A DNA stretch of 21,228 bases from CAYSWK01 sp964434735 (GTDB lineage: Archaea > Micrarchaeota > Micrarchaeia > Anstonellales > Bilamarchaeaceae). Both the position numbers and the translations under genes were made by a program. Shown one piece after another: positions 14,795 through 21,228 of the stretch. Position 1 is the first letter of the stretch; each line of letters opens with the position of its first letter. Under the pieces are notes generated by a model. It made no database searches and had not been told where the DNA came from. It worked only from the letters and a program-made list of their open reading frames with translations. The DNA lies in assembly GCA_964434735.1 (NCBI GenBank), contig CAYSWK010000015.1:1-21228 (forward strand), given 5' to 3'.

Positions 14795-15724
14795 TTAATT
14801 TGCTTTTGTTTGTCTTTGGAGCAGCGTCTTCACAAAAATAGGCCTTCCTATTCTTGAATCCTTCACCAATGAGGCAACTGTTGCAAGCGTAATATCGTCC
14901 TGCACTTGTATTCCAAGTGTTTGCAATGCCTCGTTCCTTAAAAGTGAAAATTCACCCTTTTCAAGAATTATTTTAAGTGAATTTTCTTCAGGTACTAAAT
15001 CCTTAAGCAGTCCGGAAACGCCATCGGTTCGTTTGATGAGAAAGCGCGATTCTTCAGTTACATGGAGGATCTCACCGTCAAAATAGGCGTTTTCAAGCAT
15101 GAGTTCCTTTTGCACCGCAATGCGTGACACGCGTGTCGGGTCCTTTTCGATGTGTACTGTGCGCTCGCCGCTTGCATCCTGCAAGACAAAATTTATTGAA
15201 TGGTCTTCGGCTTCAAGTATCCGTGCAATTTTCCCTTCCACATGGAAGGAGGCATTTGCACTAAGGGACGCAAGCGGAGTTATTGATGATTTTTTTGTAA
15301 TATGTATTGCGCCTGCATAGGAAAGGCTTATTCTCCCCAGTTTTTCGTAGGCATTCTCAATAGTAATTTCGTCTCCTGCTCGAAGTGACTGGTATGCTTG
15401 AATGTCCTTTCCCCATAATACGAGCTCGTGCGTTCCGGTTGAATCCTTTATCTGCACAACTCGGTATGTGTTTCCCTTTTGGGTTGTTTGGGTCTGCATT
15501 ATTTTTGCAATCGTTGCCTTTAATTTTAGATTCCTCATTCCCGGTTCAACAGTTGCAAGCGTTATTTCTTTTACTTCCTTTTTTTCAAGTCCCGCATCCT
15601 TTGCAATGAGCCGAAGCGCCGCAGGCTTGGTGAGAAATCCGTGGAACTTTTCGTAATACTCGTCAATCTTTTTTTCAAGCTCTTCGCTTGTGAATTTTTC
15701 AAGGAGCTCCTCTTCAAGGCCCAT
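14795..15724 (-). CDS. rpa: RPA-type single-stranded DNA-binding protein (OB-fold)
   Basis: A 309-residue protein resembling archaeal replication protein A. An N-terminal helical region (SEELEKKIDEYY...TKPAALRLIAKDAGL) precedes a first OB fold at about 64-145, with NLKLKATIAKIMQTQT, GTHELVLWGKDIQAYQSLRAGDEITIENAY and LGRISLSYAG. A second OB-like unit spans about 160-235 (FHVEGKIARILEAED, GERTVHIEKDP). I see no zinc finger, so it is a short form. RPA coats single-stranded DNA in replication and repair in the nucleoid. The ATG at 15724 lies 25-32 bp from a TTTAAAAA box shared with cdc48, suggesting a leaderless start. The NFACT-N gene follows 24 bp downstream. Confidence 0.88.
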   Translation of the reverse strand: MGLEEELLEKFTSEELEKKIDEYYEKFHGFLTKPAALRLIAKDAGLEKKEVKEITLATVEPGMRNLKLKATIAKIMQTQTTQKGNTYRVVQIKDSTGTHELVLWGKDIQAYQSLRAGDEITIENAYEKLGRISLSYAGAIHITKKSSITPLASLSANASFHVEGKIARILEAEDHSINFVLQDASGERTVHIEKDPTRVSRIAVQKELMLENAYFDGEILHVTEESRFLIKRTDGVSGLLKDLVPEENSLKIILEKGEFSLLRNEALQTLGIQVQDDITLATVASLVKDSRIGRPIFVKTLLQRQTKAN

Positions 15725-15748
15725 ATTTCTTCATTTGCTTGGTCGTCC

Positions 15749-15756
15749 TTTTTAAA
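15749..15756. promoter_or_regulatory. shared palindromic TATA box between rpa and cdc48
   Basis: TTTTTAAA, with a self-complementary TTTAAA core at 15751-15756, is the only good TATA-like element in the 77-bp gap. On the minus strand it sits about 30 bp before the rpa ATG. On the plus strand it would start transcription near 15780, leaving a leader of about 22 bases that contains the cdc48 GAGGAG site (15790-15795). Confidence 0.4.
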
Positions 15757-15801
15757 CAATAACTCCAAATAGCTTATGGAAGGTTTGAAGAGGAGAATTG
15801 C

Positions 15802-17949
15802 ATGGTTACACTCACATTAAAAGTTGCCGAAAGTTTCCAGAATGACATTGGTCGGGGCATTGCACGCCTTGATACCAAGGCAAAAGCAGAGCTTGGAGTT
15901 TCAACGGGAGACATTGTTAAGCTTATTGGCAAAAAGGCCGCGTTGGCAATTGTTTGGCAGGCACATCCCGATGACGAGGGTCAGGGAATTGTACGCATGG
16001 ACGGCATTCTTCGTCAAAATGCGGGTGTGGGGTTGGGAGACAAAGTTACGGTTGAACCTACTACTTCCAAAGAGGCAAAAAAGATTGTGCTGGCACCACG
16101 TGAACAGGTCCGTTATTCTGTAGGTTTTGACCAGTACGTAAAAAAGAGATTGGTTGGAAAACCTGTTTTACGCGGGAACCTTCTTCCTGTGGGTATTTTT
16201 GGCACTTCAGTCCCCTTGGTTGTTTCACAAGTTATTCCCCAAGGTGCAGTCATTATCACTGACCAAACGGAAGTAAAAATAAAGACAGATCCCATAAAGG
16301 AACTTTCAAACATTCTTACTATCACTTACGATGATGTAGGAGGTATGCAGGATGCCATTCAGAAAGTTCGTGAAATGGTTGAGTTGCCGCTTCGCCACCC
16401 GGAAATTTTTGAACGGTTGGGGATTGACCCTCCAAAAGGCGTTCTTCTATTTGGTTCACCCGGTACGGGAAAAACACTTTTGGCAAAGGCGGTTGCAAAC
16501 GAAAGCGACGCAAACTTCTATTACCTAGGCGGCCCTGAAATAATCAGCAAATTCGTCGGTGAAAGTGAAGAAAAGTTAAGAAAATTGTTCAAAGATGCAG
16601 AGGAAAACGCCCCTTCCATTATTTTCATAGATGAAATAGATGCCATTGCGCCAAAACGTGAAGAAGTATTTGGGGAAGTTGAAAAGCGCATCGTTTCCCA
16701 GCTTCTTACCTTGATGGATGGGCTCAAGGCACGGGGCGAAGTCATCGTCATCGGCGCAACCAATCGGCCTGACAGTATCGATCCTGCCATACGAAGGCCA
16801 GGAAGGTTAGACCGTGAAATTGAAATCGGCGTTCCTGATAGAAACGGCCGTCTTGAGATACTTCAAATCCATACGCGAAACAGTCCCTTGGAATCAGATG
16901 TTGATTTGAAGGAACTTGCAAATATTACCCATGGTTATACGGGAGCTGACCTTTCCCTTTTGGTGAAGGAAGCGGCGTTGAAAGCCTTGCGGAGAATACT
17001 TCCTGAAATAAATATTCAGGATGATTTGATCGACCCGAAAATTCTTGAAAAGCTTAAAGTTACTCGGGACGATTTCTTCAACGGATTTCGTGAGGTACAT
17101 CCTTCCGCACTTCGGGAGGTGTTTGTTGAACGCCCAACGACTAAGTGGAGTGATATAGGCGGAATGGAAAAGGTAAAGTCCGAGCTTAAGGAGGCAGTTG
17201 AATTGCCGCTTAAGCAGCCTGAGCTTTTCGAACAAATGGGTGTTAGGCCGATAAAGGGAATCCTTTTGTATGGCCCTCCGGGAACCGGAAAAACACTTTT
17301 GGCAAAGGCAGTTGCCCACGAGACTGAGGCAAACTTCATCGTCATTTCCGGACCCCAGATACTTTCAAAGTTTGTTGGTGAATCGGAAAAAGCGGTGCGT
17401 GAAATATTCAAGAAGGCCCGGGTTGCGGCACCGTGCGTTCTGTTTGTCGATGAAATAGATTCATTGGCAGGTTCACGAAGCAATGAGTCAACCGAAGGCG
17501 GTAAAGTCCTTGACCGGGTTGTTGATACGTTCCTTACGGAAATGGACGGGTTGCAAGCGCTCAAAAGCGTGGTAGTTATCGCGGCAACAAACCGCCCAGA
17601 CATTCTTGACCCTGCGTTGCTAAGGCCAGGAAGGTTTGACCGGGTTATTGAAATTGGCGTTCCCGATGAGGATGCACGTGTCCAAATTCTTAAGCTCCAT
17701 ACCAAAAAAATGCCGCTTGAAAAGGACGTTGCCCTTGAACAATTTGCAAAGCAGGCGCACGGTTATACGGGTGCGGACCTTGAGAATGTTTGCCGTGAGG
17801 CAGGCATGAATGCAATTCGTGCTAAAGCGTCAAAAGTTTCAAGGGAGCATTTCGAACAGGCATTCAAGATTATCATGCCAACATTGCGTTCAAACGATCT
17901 TGAGTCAGTTACCAAGTTCAAGAAATCCAGCGCGGCGATGTATAGGTAA
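15802..17949 (+). CDS. cdc48: Cdc48/VAT-type AAA+ ATPase, two AAA domains
   Basis: A 715-residue protein-unfolding ATPase. The N-terminal double-psi barrel (about residues 1-85, GRGIARLDTKAKAELGVSTGD) and CDC48 domain 2 (about 100-170) precede D1 and D2. D1 has Walker A GSPGTGKT at 218-225 and Walker B IIFIDEIDAIAPKR; D2 has GPPGTGKT at 491-498 and VLFVDEIDSLAGSR. Each domain is followed by the GATNRPDSIDPAIRRPGR or AATNRPDILDPALLRPGR second region of homology with its arginine fingers. In D1 a Ser replaces the usual first Pro of the P-loop; Walker A otherwise looks competent. The hexamer extracts and unfolds proteins and can feed the 20S proteasome, whose beta subunit is at 6808-7449. GAGGAG at 15790-15795 is its ribosome-binding site. 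A T6 tract at 17970-17975 follows the gene. Confidence 0.97.
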   Translation: MVTLTLKVAESFQNDIGRGIARLDTKAKAELGVSTGDIVKLIGKKAALAIVWQAHPDDEGQGIVRMDGILRQNAGVGLGDKVTVEPTTSKEAKKIVLAPREQVRYSVGFDQYVKKRLVGKPVLRGNLLPVGIFGTSVPLVVSQVIPQGAVIITDQTEVKIKTDPIKELSNILTITYDDVGGMQDAIQKVREMVELPLRHPEIFERLGIDPPKGVLLFGSPGTGKTLLAKAVANESDANFYYLGGPEIISKFVGESEEKLRKLFKDAEENAPSIIFIDEIDAIAPKREEVFGEVEKRIVSQLLTLMDGLKARGEVIVIGATNRPDSIDPAIRRPGRLDREIEIGVPDRNGRLEILQIHTRNSPLESDVDLKELANITHGYTGADLSLLVKEAALKALRRILPEINIQDDLIDPKILEKLKVTRDDFFNGFREVHPSALREVFVERPTTKWSDIGGMEKVKSELKEAVELPLKQPELFEQMGVRPIKGILLYGPPGTGKTLLAKAVAHETEANFIVISGPQILSKFVGESEKAVREIFKKARVAAPCVLFVDEIDSLAGSRSNESTEGGKVLDRVVDTFLTEMDGLQALKSVVVIAATNRPDILDPALLRPGRFDRVIEIGVPDEDARVQILKLHTKKMPLEKDVALEQFAKQAHGYTGADLENVCREAGMNAIRAKASKVSREHFEQAFKIIMPTLRSNDLESVTKFKKSSAAMYR

Positions 17950-17958
17950 TGCATACCC

Positions 17959-17966
17959 TTTTATCC
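17959..17966 (+). promoter_or_regulatory. possible TATA box of the membrane protein-M50-bud32 operon
   Basis: TTTTATCC begins 29 bp before the ATG at 17988. The T6 run just downstream may serve as the cdc48 terminator, so the end of one unit and the start of the next are packed into 38 bp. Confidence 0.35.
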
Positions 17967-17987
17967 TTCTTTTTTCAATAGAGTATT

Positions 17988-18362
17988 ATGCGTTTGCACC
18001 TGTTCATTAAAAGTGCGGCATTCTTGTGTGCCATTTCACTTTTAGTTTTTGCGCTTACTCCTTCGCTTGGATTTAGGGATCTTGCACGGTTTTTGGCAGC
18101 ATCATGCGCAATCGGTGTATTTTTCACATTTGCCTATCCTGAAGTAAGGGGGGTCCATAAAGGTGACCGGGTTTCGGTTATGCGCCCTGGAGCCAATTCT
18201 CTTACGGCGCGGGTTGGGAAAGCGCTTCATAACGCCCGAAAGAACATGCCGCTTCGGGTCAGGTTTGAAGGCGGCGATGAGGCATTTGGTACGCTTGAGG
18301 ATCATGGAGGCATTATCACGTGGCCAAAAGTCATGGTAAATTACGAGGAAAGGATTGCATGA
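17988..18362 (+). CDS. small two-helix membrane protein with soluble C-terminal domain
   Basis: A 124-residue protein I cannot assign to a family. Two hydrophobic segments (about residues 6-27 and 31-50) form a hairpin in the membrane. A basic, Gly-containing soluble domain of about 70 residues follows, with HKGDRVSVMRPGANS, MPLRVRFEGGDEAFGTLEDHGG and a KVMVNYEERIA end. Because the loop between the helices is short, the N-terminus and the soluble domain should lie on the same side, probably the cytoplasm. The beta-rich pattern of the tail could be a small barrel. Its stop overlaps the start of the M50 protease gene as ATGA, so the two are translationally coupled. This suggests a partner or regulator of the protease, by context only. 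Confidence 0.65.
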   Translation: MRLHLFIKSAAFLCAISLLVFALTPSLGFRDLARFLAASCAIGVFFTFAYPEVRGVHKGDRVSVMRPGANSLTARVGKALHNARKNMPLRVRFEGGDEAFGTLEDHGGIITWPKVMVNYEERIA

Positions 18363-19060
18363 ACGGTATTTCAATTGAACGGGATGAGATTATTCATATC
18401 CTTATTTCGGTAAGTGCAATATCGCTCGCATTTTCAATTGCGTATGCAGACATTTCAAGCATTCCTAAGTATCCTTTTGATTTTCTTAAATTCGTGTTAT
18501 TTTCATTTGTGGCAATCGGCATCGGGTTCATTTTGCATGAGATGGGTCACAAGGTTGTGGGAATTTATTATGGTGCCCAGGCGCGTTTTGTCATGTGGGT
18601 CCAGGGTCTTGGGCTTATGCTCCTTAGTTCCCTTATGGGTGTTTTATTTGCAGCGCCCGGTGCCGTTTATATTTTTGCACCAAACATTACCAAGAAGGAA
18701 AATGCAATCATTTCGGTTACGGGCCCTCTCATCAACATTGCAATTGCGCTTGTTTTCTTGTTTTTGCATTCTTATTTTCCGATGTTCTTTTCATTTGCAT
18801 TTTTCAACACTCCTTTAAGCATCTGGAAATTCGGTGCACAAGTAAATCTTATGCTCGCTCTTTTCAATATGATTCCCGCATTTCCTTTGGACGGAAGCAA
18901 AGTGTATGCGTATAATCCCCTTTTGTGGGGCATGGTCATTGTATGTATGATGCTTTTTGGCATTGCCGTATTTTCAATTGGTATCGTTATTTCCTGGGCA
19001 ATCATGCTGTTGCTTGCCCTTTTTATATCACGGGTGCTCTTTGGAGCGAGGAACGGATAA
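18359..19060 (+). CDS. M50-family (site-2-type) intramembrane metalloprotease
   Basis: A 233-residue polytopic membrane protein. The zinc motif HEMGH is at residues 60-64 inside a hydrophobic helix, and the third-ligand motif NMIPAFPLDG, with Asp178, lies in another. TGPLINIAIALVF between them resembles the conserved GPL/N segment of this family. These enzymes cut transmembrane helices of substrates such as anti-sigma factors or membrane-held regulators. There is no PDZ or CBS domain, so it is a minimal form. I start it at the ATG at 18359, which overlaps the preceding stop as ATGA and has a GAGGAAAGG site upstream; a longer in-frame reading from 18320 would begin inside the previous gene. 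bud32 begins 2 bp after its stop. Substrate unknown. Confidence 0.88.
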   Translation: MNGISIERDEIIHILISVSAISLAFSIAYADISSIPKYPFDFLKFVLFSFVAIGIGFILHEMGHKVVGIYYGAQARFVMWVQGLGLMLLSSLMGVLFAAPGAVYIFAPNITKKENAIISVTGPLINIAIALVFLFLHSYFPMFFSFAFFNTPLSIWKFGAQVNLMLALFNMIPAFPLDGSKVYAYNPLLWGMVIVCMMLFGIAVFSIGIVISWAIMLLLALFISRVLFGARNG

Positions 19061-19062
19061 GT

Positions 19063-19620
19063 ATGAAGGGCGCGGAAAGTATTGTTTCAAACGTGAAATT
19101 TCTTGGAGTTTCTTGTTTGAAGAAGGACCGTATCAAGAAAGCGTACCGTAACGAAATCCTCGACACGAAGCTGAGAATTGAGCGTACTCGCCAGGAAGTG
19201 CGCTTGCTTCACAAGGCAAAGCAGGCAGGGGTTGTTGCACCGACCGTATTATATGTTTCCCAAACTTTCTTTTTGATGACTAAATTGCCTGGAAAACGCG
19301 CAAAATTGCATAATCGGTCCGAGTGCGTTCAGGCAGGCGAGATGCTTGCAAAACTTCATGCAAACGAGATTATTCATGGCGATTATACCAAAGCAAATCT
19401 TCTTGAGTCGAAAGGGAAATTGTCAGTCATTGATTTTGGCCTTGGGTTTTTCTCAAAAGACCTTGAAGATCGGGCAATAGATGTCATCACCATGCTTGAT
19501 AATCTTACCAACCAGGAACAAAGGGATTGGTTTTTGCAAGGATACAAACAAGAAAATGAGAGGTTTGATTCGGTTATCAAAAGAATTGAAGGGATTAGGA
19601 AACGCGCACGTTATGCTTAA
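19063..19620 (+). CDS. bud32: Bud32 (PRPK) atypical kinase/ATPase of the KEOPS complex
   Basis: A 185-residue minimal kinase without a fused Kae1 domain. Bud32 signatures are present: an N-terminal GAES, KAYRNEILDTKLRIERTRQEVRLLHKA, the catalytic loop HGDYTKANLL with Asp107 and Asn112, and IDFGLGFFS with metal-binding Asp124, followed by DLEDRAIDV. Bud32 works with Kae1, Cgi121 and Pcc1 to make the t6A37 modification in ANN-decoding tRNAs. The start at 19063 sits 2 bp after the M50 stop and gives the normal Bud32 N-terminus; a longer reading from 18925 would lie inside the M50 gene. Loss of the usual Kae1 neighbour is notable but not rare. The stop codon shares bases with that of the convergent lipoprotein gene. 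Confidence 0.93.
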   Translation: MKGAESIVSNVKFLGVSCLKKDRIKKAYRNEILDTKLRIERTRQEVRLLHKAKQAGVVAPTVLYVSQTFFLMTKLPGKRAKLHNRSECVQAGEMLAKLHANEIIHGDYTKANLLESKGKLSVIDFGLGFFSKDLEDRAIDVITMLDNLTNQEQRDWFLQGYKQENERFDSVIKRIEGIRKRARYA

Positions 19621-20570
19621 TCATGTATCCAGTATCCTGTCTGATTTATCGTAACGGTTACCGGACTTTTGAATGCATCGTGGTGCGGAATTTTCAAATC
19701 CTTAAGCACGTTATACAAGATTCCTCTTCCTTTTTGTGCATCGACATTTTCATCCGGCCCTCCCGTTATAATCACGTGATTGGGTTTCATAAGGAAGAAA
19801 AATCGGTACATGTCCTCGGAAACTGAGCCCAATCCATGCGAAGATGCAACTATGATGGGGCAGCTCGCATTTAGGTGATTGATAATTTCCCGTTGGCTTT
19901 TGTAGTTGCTTGACGACGGATAAAGTATGCATGTGTTCCCCTGTTCAAACGTAAGGATGGGTGCGTAACTTTCAAGGTCGGGGTTTCCGGCACGTTTTAC
20001 GATTAGCTTTGCGTTGCCTATGGGCAGTTCCATGCTATCTTTGATTTGCACTGTTTTGTAATTTTGTTTTACGTTTGCCATAAACGGGTTGTAACTTTGC
20101 TCGTATACCGACTCGTCAAGTACGTATGCAACTTCCTCAATTTTGATTTGTTTTGAGAGTCCGTCAAAACCGTCCCAATAAGGTGCGTATGCATTAAGGA
20201 TAATCATTCGGTTTATTTTTGAGATCTTTTTTTCCTTGAGATACGCGATAAGTGTTTCAGTTTGTTCCTTGGGGCCAGCACCAATCATCGTAACCTCAGA
20301 ACCTTGGATAAGAATAATCGCTTCACCTTGCATTCCCTTTGCGTTGTAAAGGCCTATTTTTGGGAAATAAAGAACTGCTTCATGAGGAGACGTTAGCACG
20401 TTTGCTTCTTCAGTCTGGGTCGGAATTGTTTCATTTACCAATGGAAGTTCAAACGTAGTATTGACAACCTTTGTTTTGTTTTCAATTGAAGTGTTTTCTT
20501 GTTTTTCAGATTGTGTTATGCACCCGAAAAGGAGCATGCCAATAATTATCAAAAGAATGATTTTGTGCAT
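19617..20570 (-). CDS. lipoprotein with ComEC-like metallo-beta-lactamase fold lacking metal ligands
   Basis: A 317-residue exported protein. The signal peptide ends in LFGC with Cys17 as lipidation site. A Thr/Glu-rich linker (about residues 18-60) follows, with four N-x-S/T sequons (NTS, NKT, NTT, NET). The rest resembles the hydrolase domain of ComEC/Rec2. GEAIILIQGSEVTMIGAG stands for the usual GDAxLI...DxG block, and LIAYLKEKKISKINRMIILNAYAPYWDGFDG for the yL..kgI..id.liltHxHxDHxGG block. TFEQGNTCILYPSS follows, then IVASSHGLGSVSEDMYRFF, which parallels the HHGS..S...f segment, and KPNHVIITGG. The HxHxDH ligands are replaced (NAYAPYW), so a zinc hydrolase activity is unlikely. A binding or structural surface role is inferred. 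It is divergent from an intact hydrolase at 20629. Confidence 0.7.
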   Translation of the reverse strand: MHKIILLIIIGMLLFGCITQSEKQENTSIENKTKVVNTTFELPLVNETIPTQTEEANVLTSPHEAVLYFPKIGLYNAKGMQGEAIILIQGSEVTMIGAGPKEQTETLIAYLKEKKISKINRMIILNAYAPYWDGFDGLSKQIKIEEVAYVLDESVYEQSYNPFMANVKQNYKTVQIKDSMELPIGNAKLIVKRAGNPDLESYAPILTFEQGNTCILYPSSSNYKSQREIINHLNASCPIIVASSHGLGSVSEDMYRFFFLMKPNHVIITGGPDENVDAQKGRGILYNVLKDLKIPHHDAFKSPVTVTINQTGYWIHD

Positions 20571-20628
20571 AGGATCATTATTTCAAGAACCATTAAGATG
20601 AGTTCGGTTCTTCATAGTATTGATCGTT

Positions 20629-21228
20629 ATGCTCGTCCGGCGATTGGTCGTTCCCCCGCTTTCAAACAATGCGTATGTAGTATGGGAGAAGTCCTCAAAA
20701 AAAGCAGTTGTTATTGACCCTTCGCAAGGAGGAGACCTTGTTCTTGAATTAGTCAAAAACGAACATCTTGACGTGGTTGCAGTCATCAATACTCATTGCC
20801 ATTTTGACCATGTGTTTGACAATAAAAAAATGAAAGATGCAACACGTGCGCCTTTGTTGATGCATGAGGCAGATATTCAGTATTATAAGCACGATACGCT
20901 TTCAAGCCATTTTTTGGGCAGGGCGTATGATGTCGTTCCCATTGACCGTCCGTTAAAACATGGTGACGAGATATGGTTTGGCACCGAATGCCTTGAAGTA
21001 ATTCATCTTCCGGGGCATACCGAAGGCTGCATTTCATTGTATTCAAAAAAACACAACATTATTTTTACCGGGGACATATTGTTTGCAGGAACTCACGGGC
21101 GTACCGACTTGCCCGGAGGGGATGAGGCACGGATGGAACGTTCACTTCAATATTTCCGTTCGCTTCCTAAGCATACGCAAGTATTTTCAGGCCATGGCGA
21201 GCCCACCACTTTGGAAAAGGAAAAGTGG
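20629..21228 (+). CDS. metallo-beta-lactamase fold hydrolase, glyoxalase II-like (3' end outside window)
   Basis: The frame runs from an ATG at 20629 to the last base of the window, 200 codons without a stop. The N-terminus MLVRRLVVPPLSNNAYVVWE, then VVIDPSQGG, fits the family. All metal ligands are present: HCHFDH at residues 56-61, His130 in PGHTEG, Asp149 in FTGDILF and His189 in FSGHGEPT. GTHGRTDLPGGD, next to the Asp149 motif, is typical of glyoxalase II-like proteins, which hydrolyse thioesters such as S-lactoylglutathione. Since many archaea lack glutathione, the true substrate may be another thioester or phosphoester. There is no signal peptide, so it is cytoplasmic. No good TATA box stands out in the 58-bp gap to the lipoprotein start; the in-frame stop at 20599 limits the start to a short region. 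Confidence 0.9.
   Translation, partial: MLVRRLVVPPLSNNAYVVWEKSSKKAVVIDPSQGGDLVLELVKNEHLDVVAVINTHCHFDHVFDNKKMKDATRAPLLMHEADIQYYKHDTLSSHFLGRAYDVVPIDRPLKHGDEIWFGTECLEVIHLPGHTEGCISLYSKKHNIIFTGDILFAGTHGRTDLPGGDEARMERSLQYFRSLPKHTQVFSGHGEPTTLEKEKW

Noticed and set aside
17016..17705. Long minus-strand open frame (229 codons) opposite cdc48
   Set aside because: It lies antisense to conserved AAA motifs, has no domain match, and is explained by codon bias of cdc48.
18925..19062. Longer bud32 start inside the M50 gene
   Set aside because: The extra residues are not Bud32-like and overlap the M50 coding sequence; the ATG at 19063 gives the standard N-terminus.
1..21228. CRISPR array, insertion sequence, attachment site or phage island
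   Set aside because: No regularly spaced direct repeats, transposase or integrase motifs or duplicated tRNA ends were seen; the only tRNA gene has no partial copy nearby that I could find by eye.

Overview
The window is archaeal chromosome. It carries a proteasome beta subunit, the KH/beta-CASP termination nuclease FttA (aCPSF1), RNA 3'-phosphate cyclase, a Cdc48/VAT AAA ATPase, an RPA-type single-strand DNA-binding protein, Bud32 of the KEOPS complex, a DUF424 protein, and TATA-like promoters of the TTTAAA type. Shine-Dalgarno sites read GGTGAT or GAGG, and the one tRNA has no encoded CCA. Moderate G+C, very compact spacing, simplified or truncated versions of some proteins and LFGC lipoproteins would fit a DPANN-like lineage (for example Diapherotrites or Micrarchaeota), but that placement is inference. 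I see no insertion sequence, CRISPR array, integrase or phage gene, so this looks like a vertically inherited core segment with some odd genes set in it.

Layout. 1-1529: the 3' end of a CDP-alcohol phosphatidyltransferase, a small repeat-containing lipoprotein, and a regulator that joins an ArsR-like helix-turn-helix to an S-layer-like domain and an EF-hand loop. 1607-4839: glmS, folD and a GNAT acetyltransferase. 4842-8548: a psmB-fttA operon divergent from rtcA. 8545-12856: an unusually long fold-type I PLP enzyme divergent from a P2-type cation ATPase. 12882-15724: tRNA-Val(CAC), a DUF424-ACT pair, and an rpa operon whose second gene is an Rqc2/FbpA-like (NFACT-N) protein without its NFACT-R half. 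15802-19620: cdc48, then an operon of a small membrane protein, an M50 site-2-type protease and bud32. 19617-21228: a lipoprotein with a ComEC-like metallo-beta-lactamase fold that has lost its metal ligands, divergent from an intact metallo-beta-lactamase hydrolase cut off by the window end.

Protein and RNA quality control are over-represented: proteasome, Cdc48, the M50 protease, the NFACT protein, FttA and RtcA. The gene layout is extremely tight. In two convergent pairs the stop codons share bases, one pair overlaps by 13 bp and another is 2 bp apart. Many starts lie 25-32 bp from a TATA-like box, which suggests leaderless mRNAs, while operon-internal and some other genes carry Shine-Dalgarno sites. 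The observations most worth a second look are the HTH/S-layer/EF-hand regulator with a palindrome over its own promoter, the truncated NFACT protein, the metal-ligand-less lipoprotein hydrolase, and the cdc48-membrane protein-M50-bud32 neighbourhood. None of these amounts to a proven new system from sequence alone.
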